Of a stretch of DNA of 64,000 bases, positions 44,191-54,009 are shown piece by piece. The notes beneath the pieces were generated by a model. The model was not told the DNA's origin. It worked only from the letters and a program-made list of their open reading frames with translations, and did no database searches. The position numbers were made by a program, and so were the translations under genes. Origin of the DNA: Asparagopsis taxiformis (taxonomy: Eukaryota; Rhodophyta; Florideophyceae; Bonnemaisoniales; Bonnemaisoniaceae); contig JALQPE010002343.1 of assembly GCA_030407315.1 (NCBI GenBank), positions 1 to 64,000 of the forward strand, written 5' to 3'. Position 1 is the first letter of the stretch. Every line of letters begins with the position of its first letter.

Positions 44191-47100
44191 TCCCAACACC
44201 GTAGTGGGAGTTATTCTTGGAAACACAATGCACAATTGCATAAGATAGAGGATTAATTCCGCCGGAAGATCTGTCCTTCGTAGAGAGATGAGGTAGGACG
44301 TGTTCTTGTCCCGAAGCCGGTTCGAAGACAGTATCTACAGCCCAGAAGGAGGGTGAAGAAGTCTTCTGTAAGATCTTAGAATTTAGCAAATTCGAGTAGC
44401 AAGCTTGTACAACACACCCGGAAGCTATTTCATGACACTTGAAAAACTCTCTAGATGTACCAGAGAATGGTGTGGAGCAAGCAGGGTGCATAGAAATAAG
44501 TCGAGCACCTTTGCAAAGTATTCCAGAAATGTGTAAAGTATCTGAATTGTGCCCACAGGTGAAGTCCTGCTGGGTTGATATGGAACGCACAGGAGACCAA
44601 AAGTAATATGAAAAAGGAGATGAGAAGCATGGGAGAGAAGATTTCCTGAGATGTTCGAGAAGTGGGTCCTGCCGAAGATCATGTAGAGTGCTTGCTGGGA
44701 TATCCTCCATCGATTTACAATGGTCGCGTCCGAACAAGACCCGGAGAAGGAATCGTTTCGAGATATCTCGCTGAACAGAAGTTGGTGGCGCATTTGAAAA
44801 ATTGTTGAGAGCCAGGTTGAGCCTTCCTTTCCAGTGGTTTCCAAGTGCAGCCATCATCGCATCCAACTGCCTGTCAGCACCTCCCGAACTTTCAAGTCCT
44901 CTTTTCATCTGTTGGTGGGTTGCTTCGAAGGAAAGTTCAGCCACCTGACGAGCATGGTTGAGTAGAGGAACCGTGTGTTCGAAAGCTTCAATGAGTCTAT
45001 GCAAGTTTGGCTTATTGTCCAAAAGCTTCCTTGCCATGAATCCCGTCGTCTTCTGTTCAACTTCATTTTGGTCGGCGTCAATTACCACAGAGCCGTCTCC
45101 TTTCAGTTTTCTTTTCTTTGATGGTACCGTACTCCTTTTTCTCGGAGGAACGGTTACGAGCAGGTCATCTACACGTTTTGCATAATCTTTCGAAAGCTGT
45201 TGCAGTTTTCGAAAACGCTTAGCTGCCGATAGTCCGGTCGCGCTCTGTACTAACTCTATGCCGTCAATATCGACACGAGGTAGAAAATAAGTAGCTGCGG
45301 CGATTGAGAATAGCAATCGAACAAGTTCTAGGGAAAGTTCTCTTTGCTTCTCGGAAGCTCGGATAGACCTTGCTCCAGAGCCTTCTGAAGACTCCCCGGA
45401 CTGGAAGCTCAGAGCCAACCCAAAACAGTGATCTGCGACTAGAAGTAAAGCAAATCTGTCCGAGATTCCCATTGTATTTGTTTCACCCGAGGTGAAGTTA
45501 TATATCCTCTTCTGGTTAGTGAGACCTAGGACGTGAAGGGCATCTACCATAAAACTTTCTGCCATCCTTCTACTACCATCACTAGGCAGGCACGAAAAAG
45601 CATTGTCCAGGGCATCCTTAGCAAGCCCTTGGAGGAGGTGGTCGATCCCAATAAATGTGGAACGGTATGAATCAATAATAGCGGGAACAACAGGGATGCT
45701 CACAGAATCCATACCAAGGGGTGTGCCAGATGGAACGAGGCCTTTAGACCTAGTTTCATCAAGCAGTTGCTCTATAAGAAGCATTGGAGTTTCAGTAGCG
45801 CTTTGCACTTTCCTCATTCCCAGGTATTTCATGATGCTCACCGTACTTTGTGATGACTGAACTGCCTGAGTTCTCTCTGAAGTACGGAATAGAGAATCCG
45901 AACTAGAATGAAGACTGGTGTCGTACCCGAACTGTGAATGTTTCCCGTGTTTACCTCCTCTGACGAAGAAACACAAGTGGCATGGACAATCTGCATTGTG
46001 TCCCATGACATCGAGAACATGGGAACATGCGGGATAGTCTGATACAAAACCGACAAAGTCCAGGAAAATGATGCAATCGTTACCCTCTGGATCTACGTCA
46101 TGGAAACCAGTCGTACATCCCTGGATTATGTCGCGAGAGATATGTCGAAGAATATGGTTTGTACTTACACCGGGACCAGTGACACCGATAATACGCACTG
46201 CAGAACTATTCCGGCGACAGTCCAGGGGCAGCCCCATGGGGATCATATAACATCCTCCAGCACTACCACTCTTACCAGAGGCCTCATTGAAGTCATCGCA
46301 GTACAAAAGAAAAGGGTAGACATAGTATGTGGTGCCACAGTCGAGAACACGGATACTTGTCGGATGGCAGGGAAGGGTATTCGTGCCCTGACTCAATAAA
46401 ATGAATTTGTTAATCGCACGACTGCCACCGATATTAGTGTAAAGTCCTTCAGAATTGATGAAGAACATGGGTTTGCGAAATGGAGACGGGGGACCCGGAG
46501 AGCTGACTATAAGACCGACGATGAAAGGCTGCCCAGTAGTATACGTAAAGTTACATCCTGAAGCAGGAGATAAAAGTGTGAGATGATCTCCAGGTCGAGC
46601 GAATTGCTCAAAGGACTTTTTGCGGAGTACCAAACCAGGCCCGAAGGAGTGGGGAGAAACGGACTGCTGCTGATCAGAGGCCTTACTGTTGTTCACCCAT
46701 GAAGAGGACGTGAAAGCCATGAAAGAATCTGAGTTGGAGGAAATTGATTTCTTCTGAAAGCAGGAGGCAGCTCTAGGGTCCAGATGGTTGGCTTGTTGAC
46801 CAGTGGTAACTCGGACCTGGACAGTACCACCCCCGAAAGCAGTGATGGGTGTACCATCCATCTCCTCAGCACTGAGAGAGTGGTTTTGTCCTTTCACGAA
46901 GCGCTCTCTGAATTTCCCCAGATTCGACGTATATATGTTTCCATGTATAGTTGGTACCCCATCAGATTCAAATGACTTGGAGGCTACGTTATGGCGCCAG
47001 GCAAGATCGAACAGTTCTGGAGTAGATATGTCTTCTCGGGCATATTCACTTGGTGGAACGATTAGTACTGGTGCAGTTTGGCCAGCGGTGTTCTGTTCAA

Positions 47101-48001
47101 TCTTGCTTCTTCGCAAAATGGCCTGAGATGCCATACGTGCTGCACTGCGGTCTACATTCACGGGGAAATACACCGTTTCCGAACGCAACCAGGCGTTGAA
47201 GAATAGCCATGGTCTAACTTTTCGGGTGATCGTAGAATAATGAGGTAGCCCTTTCTGAACGTGCTTTTCAGTTGAACCCTTCCTTGCGAAATCGAACAAA
47301 ACGCGATCTTCATTCAGATCTGCGGCAGTGCATTTCGTGGATCCGGTCAACTTCGCTACTGCATACAGAGTTGTCCATTGCGTCATATATTGGCGTGCCT
47401 TGAGCGGATTCGAGGTATCCTCGATGAAAGGGGACGAGAGGAGAAGCTTCGATTGTGTCATTTCTTGTAGAAGAAGGTCTTCATCTTCAGCACACACATC
47501 ATTAAATTCTGGATGTGTATCATCTTCATCAATATGGCCAGGATAATGTTCGGAACCTCCTCTTCTATCAGTTTCGATGTCATGAGTAGGCCCCCTGGTC
47601 GAGTTCTCGCTGCATGGCACGGAAACGACTTCATCTTCAACAGTACTTAAAACTTGATGACCTTCCAAAGCAGGGGGAACGATATATTGGATACCATCGC
47701 TGTCTGCGAAGGCAATGCTACCTTCCTGCGGAAGTAGGCCTTCGGGAGACATCGAAGTAGGAACTACTTCGGAGGGGCTTTCCAGGGGTAATCGCAGACT
47801 AGGCTCGGATCCTGGTGCAGTAGCGAGTGAGTCAAGGGATGAGGCAACTCGATCGACTTGAAAGGCTCTCGAGTCATCTTGCCGAAGTGCAAAAGGATCA
47901 GATACGGTTCTGGACGTCGAACGTCTAGATCGGTTATGGGGATGCGGAACAGTGTTGTAACGAAGGCGCAGACCGGAACGGGGCTTCCTTGGTCTTCCCA
48001 T
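44174..48001 (-). CDS. Tnp2/Plavaka-like transposase of element B
   Basis: 1275 residues, uninterrupted. It starts with an AT-hook-like MGRPRKPRSG and a basic, Ser-rich region, then an acidic region. A central core near residues 640-690 contains FVSDYPACSHVLDVMGHNAD followed by CPCHLC, the D-x-P ... G-x-x-x-x-x-P-C-x-x-C block shared by Tnp2-type (CACTA) and Plavaka-type transposases. A later block, LNHARQVAELSFEATHQQ, near residue 1030 also recalls these families. The last residues are encoded inside element C, which inserted at the 3' end (44207). Without C the frame would stop after a codon or two, so little is lost. It is the most likely mover of B and perhaps of C. Catalytic Asp/Glu residues were not assigned with certainty. 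Confidence 0.72.
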   Translation of the reverse strand: MGRPRKPRSGLRLRYNTVPHPHNRSRRSTSRTVSDPFALRQDDSRAFQVDRVASSLDSLATAPGSEPSLRLPLESPSEVVPTSMSPEGLLPQEGSIAFADSDGIQYIVPPALEGHQVLSTVEDEVVSVPCSENSTRGPTHDIETDRRGGSEHYPGHIDEDDTHPEFNDVCAEDEDLLLQEMTQSKLLLSSPFIEDTSNPLKARQYMTQWTTLYAVAKLTGSTKCTAADLNEDRVLFDFARKGSTEKHVQKGLPHYSTITRKVRPWLFFNAWLRSETVYFPVNVDRSAARMASQAILRRSKIEQNTAGQTAPVLIVPPSEYAREDISTPELFDLAWRHNVASKSFESDGVPTIHGNIYTSNLGKFRERFVKGQNHSLSAEEMDGTPITAFGGGTVQVRVTTGQQANHLDPRAASCFQKKSISSNSDSFMAFTSSSWVNNSKASDQQQSVSPHSFGPGLVLRKKSFEQFARPGDHLTLLSPASGCNFTYTTGQPFIVGLIVSSPGPPSPFRKPMFFINSEGLYTNIGGSRAINKFILLSQGTNTLPCHPTSIRVLDCGTTYYVYPFLLYCDDFNEASGKSGSAGGCYMIPMGLPLDCRRNSSAVRIIGVTGPGVSTNHILRHISRDIIQGCTTGFHDVDPEGNDCIIFLDFVGFVSDYPACSHVLDVMGHNADCPCHLCFFVRGGKHGKHSQFGYDTSLHSSSDSLFRTSERTQAVQSSQSTVSIMKYLGMRKVQSATETPMLLIEQLLDETRSKGLVPSGTPLGMDSVSIPVVPAIIDSYRSTFIGIDHLLQGLAKDALDNAFSCLPSDGSRRMAESFMVDALHVLGLTNQKRIYNFTSGETNTMGISDRFALLLVADHCFGLALSFQSGESSEGSGARSIRASEKQRELSLELVRLLFSIAAATYFLPRVDIDGIELVQSATGLSAAKRFRKLQQLSKDYAKRVDDLLVTVPPRKRSTVPSKKRKLKGDGSVVIDADQNEVEQKTTGFMARKLLDNKPNLHRLIEAFEHTVPLLNHARQVAELSFEATHQQMKRGLESSGGADRQLDAMMAALGNHWKGRLNLALNNFSNAPPTSVQRDISKRFLLRVLFGRDHCKSMEDIPASTLHDLRQDPLLEHLRKSSLPCFSSPFSYYFWSPVRSISTQQDFTCGHNSDTLHISGILCKGARLISMHPACSTPFSGTSREFFKCHEIASGCVVQACYSNLLNSKILQKTSSPSFWAVDTVFEPASGQEHVLPHLSTKDRSSGGINPLSYAIVHCVSKNNSHYGVGNGKRQ

Positions 48002-48839
48002 GAAGTGACAACTGGGAATCTGAAGGTGTTCTAAGATGGAAATGGATTCAGAGACAGTGGATGGTTTCGATTAGGACGAAATCGTTTGGTCAACCATAAG
48101 TTGAGGGCAGTCTGGTACTGAGTAGTCACTCACATAATACCGTTACAAGAGTTTTTCATATTACGTAATACGATTCCGTAATACCTGAAGCGAACAGTAA
48201 AATTTCAATGTCGAATAGGATTCCTCTAATAGTACTCTATTCGACATTCGCTGAACAGTGAGAAAGACATGTTGCGAGATGCTGAAATTTCGTAACTTTT
48301 GAGGTGCGAAAATTACTGGAAAAAAATTGAACGTAATTTTTCGGGCTCCAAAAATTACTCGGGTAAAAACTGATCTAGTGTTTGTCGGGAGCTAGATCAG
48401 TTTTTACTCGAGTAATTTTTGGAGCCCGAAAAATTACCAAATTTTATCATCCACGGAAAAGGCGCTGTGGAGGTGTTCTGGTCGTTGGTAGCAGTGCCAA
48501 GGCACACCTGAGGAGTAGTATGAGAGGTCCCAAACCTTTGTTCTAGCCTACTTCTACTCTGCTTTAAAAGATGATAGAACTGTAACTGTAACTAAAAGCT
48601 AGACAAGTATCTACGAGAAGGGAGGTGTACATGGAGGAAGGGACAGGACAGGTATATTTCAATATCACGCTCTGTTTGTTCAGCTCAGGTTGGCTGGGAG
48701 AGAGGTGATGTATAGAATGAAAAAAGAGACGGTTTATGAAGACATATCGTAAAGTTATGGAATAGTCAACTGGTTGCAGCAAGCAACAGAATCGTTGAAA
48801 TACGAGAGATCAACTAATGTCTACGGTAACTAACAGATT
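48002..48839. other. Intergenic region with hairpins, 5' of the B transposase gene
   Basis: Contains an imperfect palindrome at about 48205-48250 (AATGTCGAATA ... TATTCGACATT) and a long one at 48331-48440. In the latter, GTAATTTTTCGGGCTCC and AAAATTACTCGGGTAAAAAC fold back on the AGTTTTTACTCGAGTAATTT half. The transposase promoter should lie here. No gene is seen. Confidence 0.6.
48408..48548 (+). repeat. Inverted repeat flanking the ParB-dioxygenase gene, left copy
   Basis: About 140 bp, containing CCACGGAAAAGGCGCTGTGG and GTGCCAAGGCACACCT. It is repeated in reverse at 53302-53437 with about 90 percent identity by eye, and in part at 52990-53119. It frames the ParB-dioxygenase gene like ends of a fold-back unit. 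Confidence 0.8.
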
Positions 48840-51800
48840 CTAGACTTCCATGTAATCCTCCCCAGAACTGCCAGCTGAAGAAGAGCTGGTATCACTCTCG
48901 ACGTCGTGGGGTAACTCGTACATATCTGGCCTTGCGACCGGACGCGAGTCCTTCAACGGTGCATAGACTAGATCGTTGACTAAGACCGATGTTTCCCGAA
49001 TTGCCATGGTGCGGGCCCTAATATGATGAGGATAAACCATCTTGTATTTCTTCCCTAGCTTGGTTTTCATCAGCTCGTGATCTTTCCATCCCGGGCCGCT
49101 GTGCTCGAGGTCCCCAAGACATACTATAACAGAATACGGTGGGATCCATACCAATTCTGGCTTAAGCAGGGGAAATATGGCCGCTGCAGATCGATGGGGA
49201 GCGTTAAGGAATGCATGGCTTCGCGGCCGTACAATAAGCGGAGTGCCCATTGCACCAGTAGCGATGAATGAATAATCCGGAAATGGAATAGGAGTCCCGT
49301 TGAAGCGGTTTTCGTCTTCTAACGGAGGACCAGGGTAGACGAAGTCGAGATGTGGGACTTGGCGCTCGCAACGAGATCCAGTTAGAAGCAACCTGAGCCC
49401 TGTCTTCCCGAACTGGAGCTTCGGGCCTTTTTCAAATCCGTCCAGAGACGGAGTTGAATCCTCTAGATGCAACTTTTCTGCTATGATAGCAAAGAAAACA
49501 TCCAAGGCCGCCTTGTCTCTCGCGAGAGTGGAAGTAGAATCCTTTTCCAGATCTTCCACTACAGCCTTGCATGGGGTCATGAACCTTTGTTCATCCGGGC
49601 CACCACGCGCATCCTGGTCGGAAGAACCCGAATTCAGAATGGGCCCCCAAGCACCATCCTGCCCATCTACGAACATGTTACAAAACGAGTCGAGGAGTTT
49701 GTGGATAGTAGAGCTGAGCTCGGATGGTTGTAGGATGCCGTCAAGGACGACATAACCAAGAGAGTCCAATCGGGCCCTGGCACGCTCGAAGTAAACCAAT
49801 CTTGAAGAACTTGTATCCCCTGCCACGGACTCGATATCCTGCTGAAACTCTTCCACCTCACCCTCCGTTACATGAAATCCCGAGCGGTGTTCCGGATGCA
49901 GCAAACTGGAAATGGAACGCACCATTGAAGCAGCCTCCTCTACAGAAGTATGACTGGTGAGAAATGATGGGGGCTCAGGTTGCTGATCCTCGTACCGATG
50001 TACTTTGAAACCTTTGGATTGCAACCTCGTAGGAGTGATTTGATCCTCGTCTTCTTTTTCTTCTCCGGAGTCTTCATTGCCGTCCATGCTTCCTCCCTCA
50101 TCATTACCTTGCTTGACTTGCTTTAAAGCAATTGCTGCTTTCTTCGTCTTCTTTGTTCCAGAGGCAGACCGAGGAGTAACCGAAGGAGTAGATGGGGAAT
50201 CAAGTGACGCGATGTGCTCAGCAATAGCAGCAGATCTAGCCTTTGAACGAGTAAGACGGGAAGGGAAAGAGAGAGATTGGGGGGATGATATAGCTCGCCG
50301 CTTCGCGGGTGGAGCTCCTGGAGAAGAAGGAAATTTCCTCTTCGCCCCCGTCTGTTGAGGAGCGGGTTCAGAGGGCTGCTGAGGTTTTTCCACCGAATCA
50401 GTACTGGAACTGGCCTTCGCATATGGGTTGAAGTCATCCCCTTCCCAGGCTTCCTGTTCCGTTACTCCCGCTGGCGGCTTCCAAGATGGTGGGTCACCAT
50501 CTTTCCCACCATCGTAACATTTCCTGGAACAAACGAAGACCATATCACGCTCCCCTGCAGCGAGGTACTTCCTTGGGATGAGATGATGCACTCGCGCATA
50601 GTCACATAGATTGTGAACCGGATTAATTCCGCAAGCGGTGCATTTATGAACAGCGGCACTTCCAGGAAAAGCGCAGTAATCTCCCAAAGAGCATGGAAAC
50701 GGGCGTGGAGTAGTACTGTCACGCGGTATGCGGCTGACTGTGATGTTAGATACAGTCTTACTTGCTCCCTTCGACGCTGAATCCGGAGCTTTCTGAACTT
50801 CTGTGCCATCTTCCGCACCATCCGCACCAATTTCATTCCGTGAAGAGGGAGTGGAATGCGCGTCGGGTGGTTCAGAACGGTTCTCGTCCTCGGAGCCCAG
50901 TTGCTCGGGATGTGGAGAATCTGCATCCTTTTCAGGTGCATCCTTTTCAGGTGCATCCTCCTCAGGTGCATCCTTGGAAATCTCCATGTCGTCATCCGAC
51001 CCAGCGCTGGTTTCGGGTATCACCTGTTTTGATGCGGGAGTGGACGGTAGTTCCTCGACGGTCTCGTCGATAACGACGTCATCAGAAGAGATGGGGATTG
51101 GGAGAGGTTCCATGATAACGTCTTCGAATTGGGTTAAACGACGTTCATGTCTCGAAGCACCCGTAGTCTTCGTCGCTGGTTGAGCAGCACCAGTCGACTG
51201 CGAAGCTTGCATAATAGCTTGAGTGACTGGTTCGCCACCTTGGCGCTTGTCTTGAACCCCCTTGTTTTCTCCATTGCCGTCTTCTTCTTCATCCGGGCCG
51301 TGTGATTCGGATGAAACCTGGCGAGTGGACTGAATTCCAAAGCGGTCTCGAAGAACGGATCGAAAACTCTCCAGCCGTGCCTCCTGGTTTTCGGGTTTCC
51401 TCGGCACGGGCTCTTCCTCGTATTGAATCATACGTTTGTAGACGGATTTCCACGTTGGTATCATATCCGTTCCGTCTGATTCCAAGTCTTCGAGGTCAGC
51501 GATGTCTTCGGTCGACAGGTTACTGGCACGTGCCATCTCACGAATGACTTCGTAATATTGTTGAATGTAGGTCAAGTACGTCCGAAGGTCGAAAGACGGG
51601 ACACGACCGAAGGTGGGAAGCAGTTGGACATTGCGGTAGTGAATGCACTTGACCATTAGCTCACTGGCACGATCCTCCGCCCTTGTAAAAGCAGTGTCCT
51701 TGAGAATTAAAAGACTGATTCCAACTTCGTTTTCCTTTCTTCCTGAGGAAGCCTTGTACGCAGCGTATGTGCGGGGTGAACGCCTCATGTTCAACGCCAC

Positions 51801-52523
51801 ATTCACTATAGAAGATACCGTGCTCTTCTTCAGAATACCGCTGAAGTGGCGCTGGAAGAACCAGTTCGCAACCTGTGATGCAGGCATATCAGCGACAGTT
51901 CTTTCACCGGGTCGGGCATATTTAACATTGCAGTTATAAATGCTAATGATCGCGTGGATACGATCTCGAACTGTGGTCGGTAACACCGTGTGGACGAGTT
52001 CATTCAAACGCTGACTGAGGTACAGCATGTCCTCCATTGTCATCTTTTCTCCGTCAGGTCTTTGAGCTTCTTGTACTGGGACATTGTCAACCACAGACGC
52101 CAAACGTTCCACCCCTTTTTCTTTGCATCGTAAAAGAGCACGGCGACGATGGAGTCCGTCCACGATGTAATAGCGGCTTCCACTGGATTGGTAGGGTAAG
52201 GAAACAACAGTGATACATCCCACCGCAGAGGTCTGGAAGCCTTCCATAACCATCTTGCGGAACAACAAGTCAACATGAGAGTCGTCAACTTCCCGGGATG
52301 TTTCATCGGGGACGTATATGTCCAGAATAGGCAACTTGATCATCTTGAAAACGTAATTCGACAACGAAGAAGCAACGGAGCGTGACATCGCAGGAATGAC
52401 TAGTTGACGTGCGCTGGAAGAAGCTTCCCCTCGGCGGGGACGTAGGCTCATGGTTGGGATCGCAAGGAGGGTCGAATAGCTGACGATTGAAACGGTACCA
52501 GAGTAACGCGGTATGCCTTTCAA
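48840..52523 (-). CDS. ParB-like, zinc cluster and 2OG-Fe(II) dioxygenase fusion protein
   Basis: 1227 residues; M25 (52451) is an alternative start. (1) ParB/Srx-like domain at about residues 48-200: a strand IKLPILDIYVPDE, then YYIVDGLHRRRALLRC, the D-G-x-x-R-R-x-A signature. (2) A long acidic, Ser/Pro-rich linker. (3) A Cys/His cluster near 611-680 (CSLGDYC, CTACG, H-x2-C, CSRKC), PHD- or treble-clef-like. (4) A basic nuclear-signal stretch, AKRRAISS and SRLTRSKAR. (5) A C-terminal region at about 950-1175 with HLDFVYPG near 1058 (H-x-D), a distal His in LEHSGPGW near 1143 and a basic patch near 1167, the layout of 2-oxoglutarate/Fe(II) dioxygenases. Such enzymes oxidise methylated bases in AlkB and TET/JBP proteins. 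The substrate here is unknown. Dioxygenase assignment is probable, not certain. Confidence 0.7.
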   Translation of the reverse strand: MKGIPRYSGTVSIVSYSTLLAIPTMSLRPRRGEASSSARQLVIPAMSRSVASSLSNYVFKMIKLPILDIYVPDETSREVDDSHVDLLFRKMVMEGFQTSAVGCITVVSLPYQSSGSRYYIVDGLHRRRALLRCKEKGVERLASVVDNVPVQEAQRPDGEKMTMEDMLYLSQRLNELVHTVLPTTVRDRIHAIISIYNCNVKYARPGERTVADMPASQVANWFFQRHFSGILKKSTVSSIVNVALNMRRSPRTYAAYKASSGRKENEVGISLLILKDTAFTRAEDRASELMVKCIHYRNVQLLPTFGRVPSFDLRTYLTYIQQYYEVIREMARASNLSTEDIADLEDLESDGTDMIPTWKSVYKRMIQYEEEPVPRKPENQEARLESFRSVLRDRFGIQSTRQVSSESHGPDEEEDGNGENKGVQDKRQGGEPVTQAIMQASQSTGAAQPATKTTGASRHERRLTQFEDVIMEPLPIPISSDDVVIDETVEELPSTPASKQVIPETSAGSDDDMEISKDAPEEDAPEKDAPEKDADSPHPEQLGSEDENRSEPPDAHSTPSSRNEIGADGAEDGTEVQKAPDSASKGASKTVSNITVSRIPRDSTTPRPFPCSLGDYCAFPGSAAVHKCTACGINPVHNLCDYARVHHLIPRKYLAAGERDMVFVCSRKCYDGGKDGDPPSWKPPAGVTEQEAWEGDDFNPYAKASSSTDSVEKPQQPSEPAPQQTGAKRKFPSSPGAPPAKRRAISSPQSLSFPSRLTRSKARSAAIAEHIASLDSPSTPSVTPRSASGTKKTKKAAIALKQVKQGNDEGGSMDGNEDSGEEKEDEDQITPTRLQSKGFKVHRYEDQQPEPPSFLTSHTSVEEAASMVRSISSLLHPEHRSGFHVTEGEVEEFQQDIESVAGDTSSSRLVYFERARARLDSLGYVVLDGILQPSELSSTIHKLLDSFCNMFVDGQDGAWGPILNSGSSDQDARGGPDEQRFMTPCKAVVEDLEKDSTSTLARDKAALDVFFAIIAEKLHLEDSTPSLDGFEKGPKLQFGKTGLRLLLTGSRCERQVPHLDFVYPGPPLEDENRFNGTPIPFPDYSFIATGAMGTPLIVRPRSHAFLNAPHRSAAAIFPLLKPELVWIPPYSVIVCLGDLEHSGPGWKDHELMKTKLGKKYKMVYPHHIRARTMAIRETSVLVNDLVYAPLKDSRPVARPDMYELPHDVESDTSSSSAGSSGEDYMEV

Positions 52524-53065
52524 GTAGCAGGGGAGTACTAATCAGCTAGCCAGCGAGGGACAATGTATTAACAACAAATTTGTTCAACTGGAAGGACACC
52601 AAAACTGTGCGTAAAAATTCAGACCGCGCGAGCGGTTTCTATTGGCGCATGGTCCAACCTGAATCGAATAAACGGTCATAGCGCCAGTTCGAATAAAAAT
52701 GTTAATTTCGGTAATTTTGCAATCTCGAAAAGTTACCGAACTACATACACCTTTCATGACTCGTATATTATCAATAAGAAAAGAAGAAATGGAAACTGAC
52801 TCTATCTCAGCAAGTATTAATACAACGGAAGTAGTCCTGAACCATTCATGACTTGTTCCAGTTAGTCAATGTTCTTCAGACATGTGCCGGATGCAGCTAC
52901 ACGAACCGTTTATTGAGCCTCACACCCTTTTATTTCTCCTACCTACCTTTTCCGCGCAGTGCTGAAGTGTCAGTATCTTTTTGTTCTCGTTAGATATAAC
53001 GGTACTCAGGTGTGCCTTGGCACTGCTACCAACGACCAGAACACCTCCACAGCGCCTTTTCCGTA

Positions 53066-53119
53066 GATGATAAAATTTGGTAATTTTTGGAGCCCAAAAA
53101 ATTACCAAATTTTATCATC
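53066..53119. repeat. 54-bp palindrome
   Basis: Arms of 23 bp starting GATGATAAAATTTGGTAATT around an 8-base centre. Nearly the same palindrome recurs at 53400-53453. Confidence 0.85.
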
Positions 53120-53301
53120 TCCCAAATCGTCCGTTCTGACCACCACGGCAGCCTTTCTGCTCGCCACCAAACCCACTCCAACACTCTCTACGTCTTCATC
53201 TACCTATCTGAACCGACCTCAATACACCTCACTCCGCGTCTTTCTATGCCCGTCCGGCTATCATTTACTGTTATACCATTTTTTGAAAGCTGGGCCGAAG
53301 T

Positions 53302-53437
53302 GAGCTAGAACAAAGGTTGGGGACCTTCCATACCACTCCTTAGGTGTGCCTTGGCACTACTACCAACGACCAGAACACCTCCACAGCGCCTTTTCCGTGG
53401 ATGATAAAATTTGGTAATTTTTTGGGCTCCAAAAATT
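53302..53437 (-). repeat. Inverted repeat flanking the ParB-dioxygenase gene, right copy
   Basis: Reverse counterpart of 48408-48548, including AGGTGTGCCTTGGCAC and CCACAGCGCCTTTTCCGTGG. A shorter direct copy precedes it at about 52990-53119. Confidence 0.8.
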
Positions 53438-53453
53438 ACCAAATTTTATCATC
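53400..53453. repeat. 54-bp palindrome, second copy
   Basis: 23-bp arms, centre TGGGCTCC. It lies at the outer edge of the inverted repeat. Confidence 0.85.
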
Positions 53454-53498
53454 TCCGAAATCGCCTGTTCGCGTTCGTTCGCTGCTGTCCCACCCATT

Positions 53499-53576
53499 GC
53501 CACTTGTGGGAAATTGCGCGCGCAATTTACCACAAGTGGCACGTCTCGAATTATAGCGCTATAATTCGAGACGTGC
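53499..53576. repeat. Two abutting palindromes upstream of the methyltransferase-SET gene
   Basis: The first (53499-53540) has half-site GCCACTTGTGGGAAATTGCG with a mismatch. The second (53539-53576) is perfect, 38 bp, half-site GCACGTCTCGAATTATAGC. They lie about 430 bp before the start codon and are candidates for a protein-binding control region. Confidence 0.85.
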
Positions 53577-54009
53577 GCCCCTTCACGCTCAATTCCATCG
53601 ATCCGCTCCGGTATTAATATCATGAGAACCGTTCTAGAAGGGGTGTGGGATGTCTTCCACGAAAATTGTATTTTGCATAGACAGTGAATGAGGTGTGAAC
53701 GGGTGGAAGCAGTGTATTAGCCAGCTTAGAGTCCTCCGCAGTAGACCCCGATTTCACTAATACGATACTTCCAACCGTTCAGTTCGGATTCTCATAGTTT
53801 CATGGACAACCCTTGTAATGTCAGGTGCTGACATGCATGTCCTCGCGACCTCTCCATAGCACTTTACAGATTGTTCCGAGGAATGCACAAATTACGATTT
53901 CAAATTTGCGGTCCTTTTCTTACCAGCACCTCCGCTGCCACCGACGCATCGACCTCATTTCGGATTCTGCCTTCTTCTTTTCCTCTTCTATTGCTATATT
54001 CAAGGCGCG

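Larger units (their letters stand above)
29561..44206. mobile_element. Non-autonomous CACTA element C nested in B
   Basis: The ends are CACTACGGTGTTG at 29561 and its reverse complement at 44194-44206, the classical CACTA terminus. Both ends are followed inward by repeated ACAGTAAA(A)TTTACTGTC-like motifs, as expected for subterminal repeats. The flanks share GG (29559-29560 and 44207-44208), a possible 2-bp duplication. The 14.6-kb interior has no transposase. It holds palindromes, tandem repeats and broken genes. The right end sits in the last codons of B's transposase. Confidence 0.8.
52524..54009. other. Divergent region between dioxygenase and methyltransferase-SET genes
   Basis: Presumed shared promoter area, 1.5 kb. 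It contains a hairpin at 52708-52735, the two right-hand copies of the inverted repeat and a cluster of palindromes (53066-53119, 53400-53453, 53499-53540, 53539-53576). No gene is seen. Confidence 0.6.

Noticed and set aside
47328..47640. Short frames overlapping the B transposase
   Set aside because: No motifs; explained as shadows of the long intact frame.
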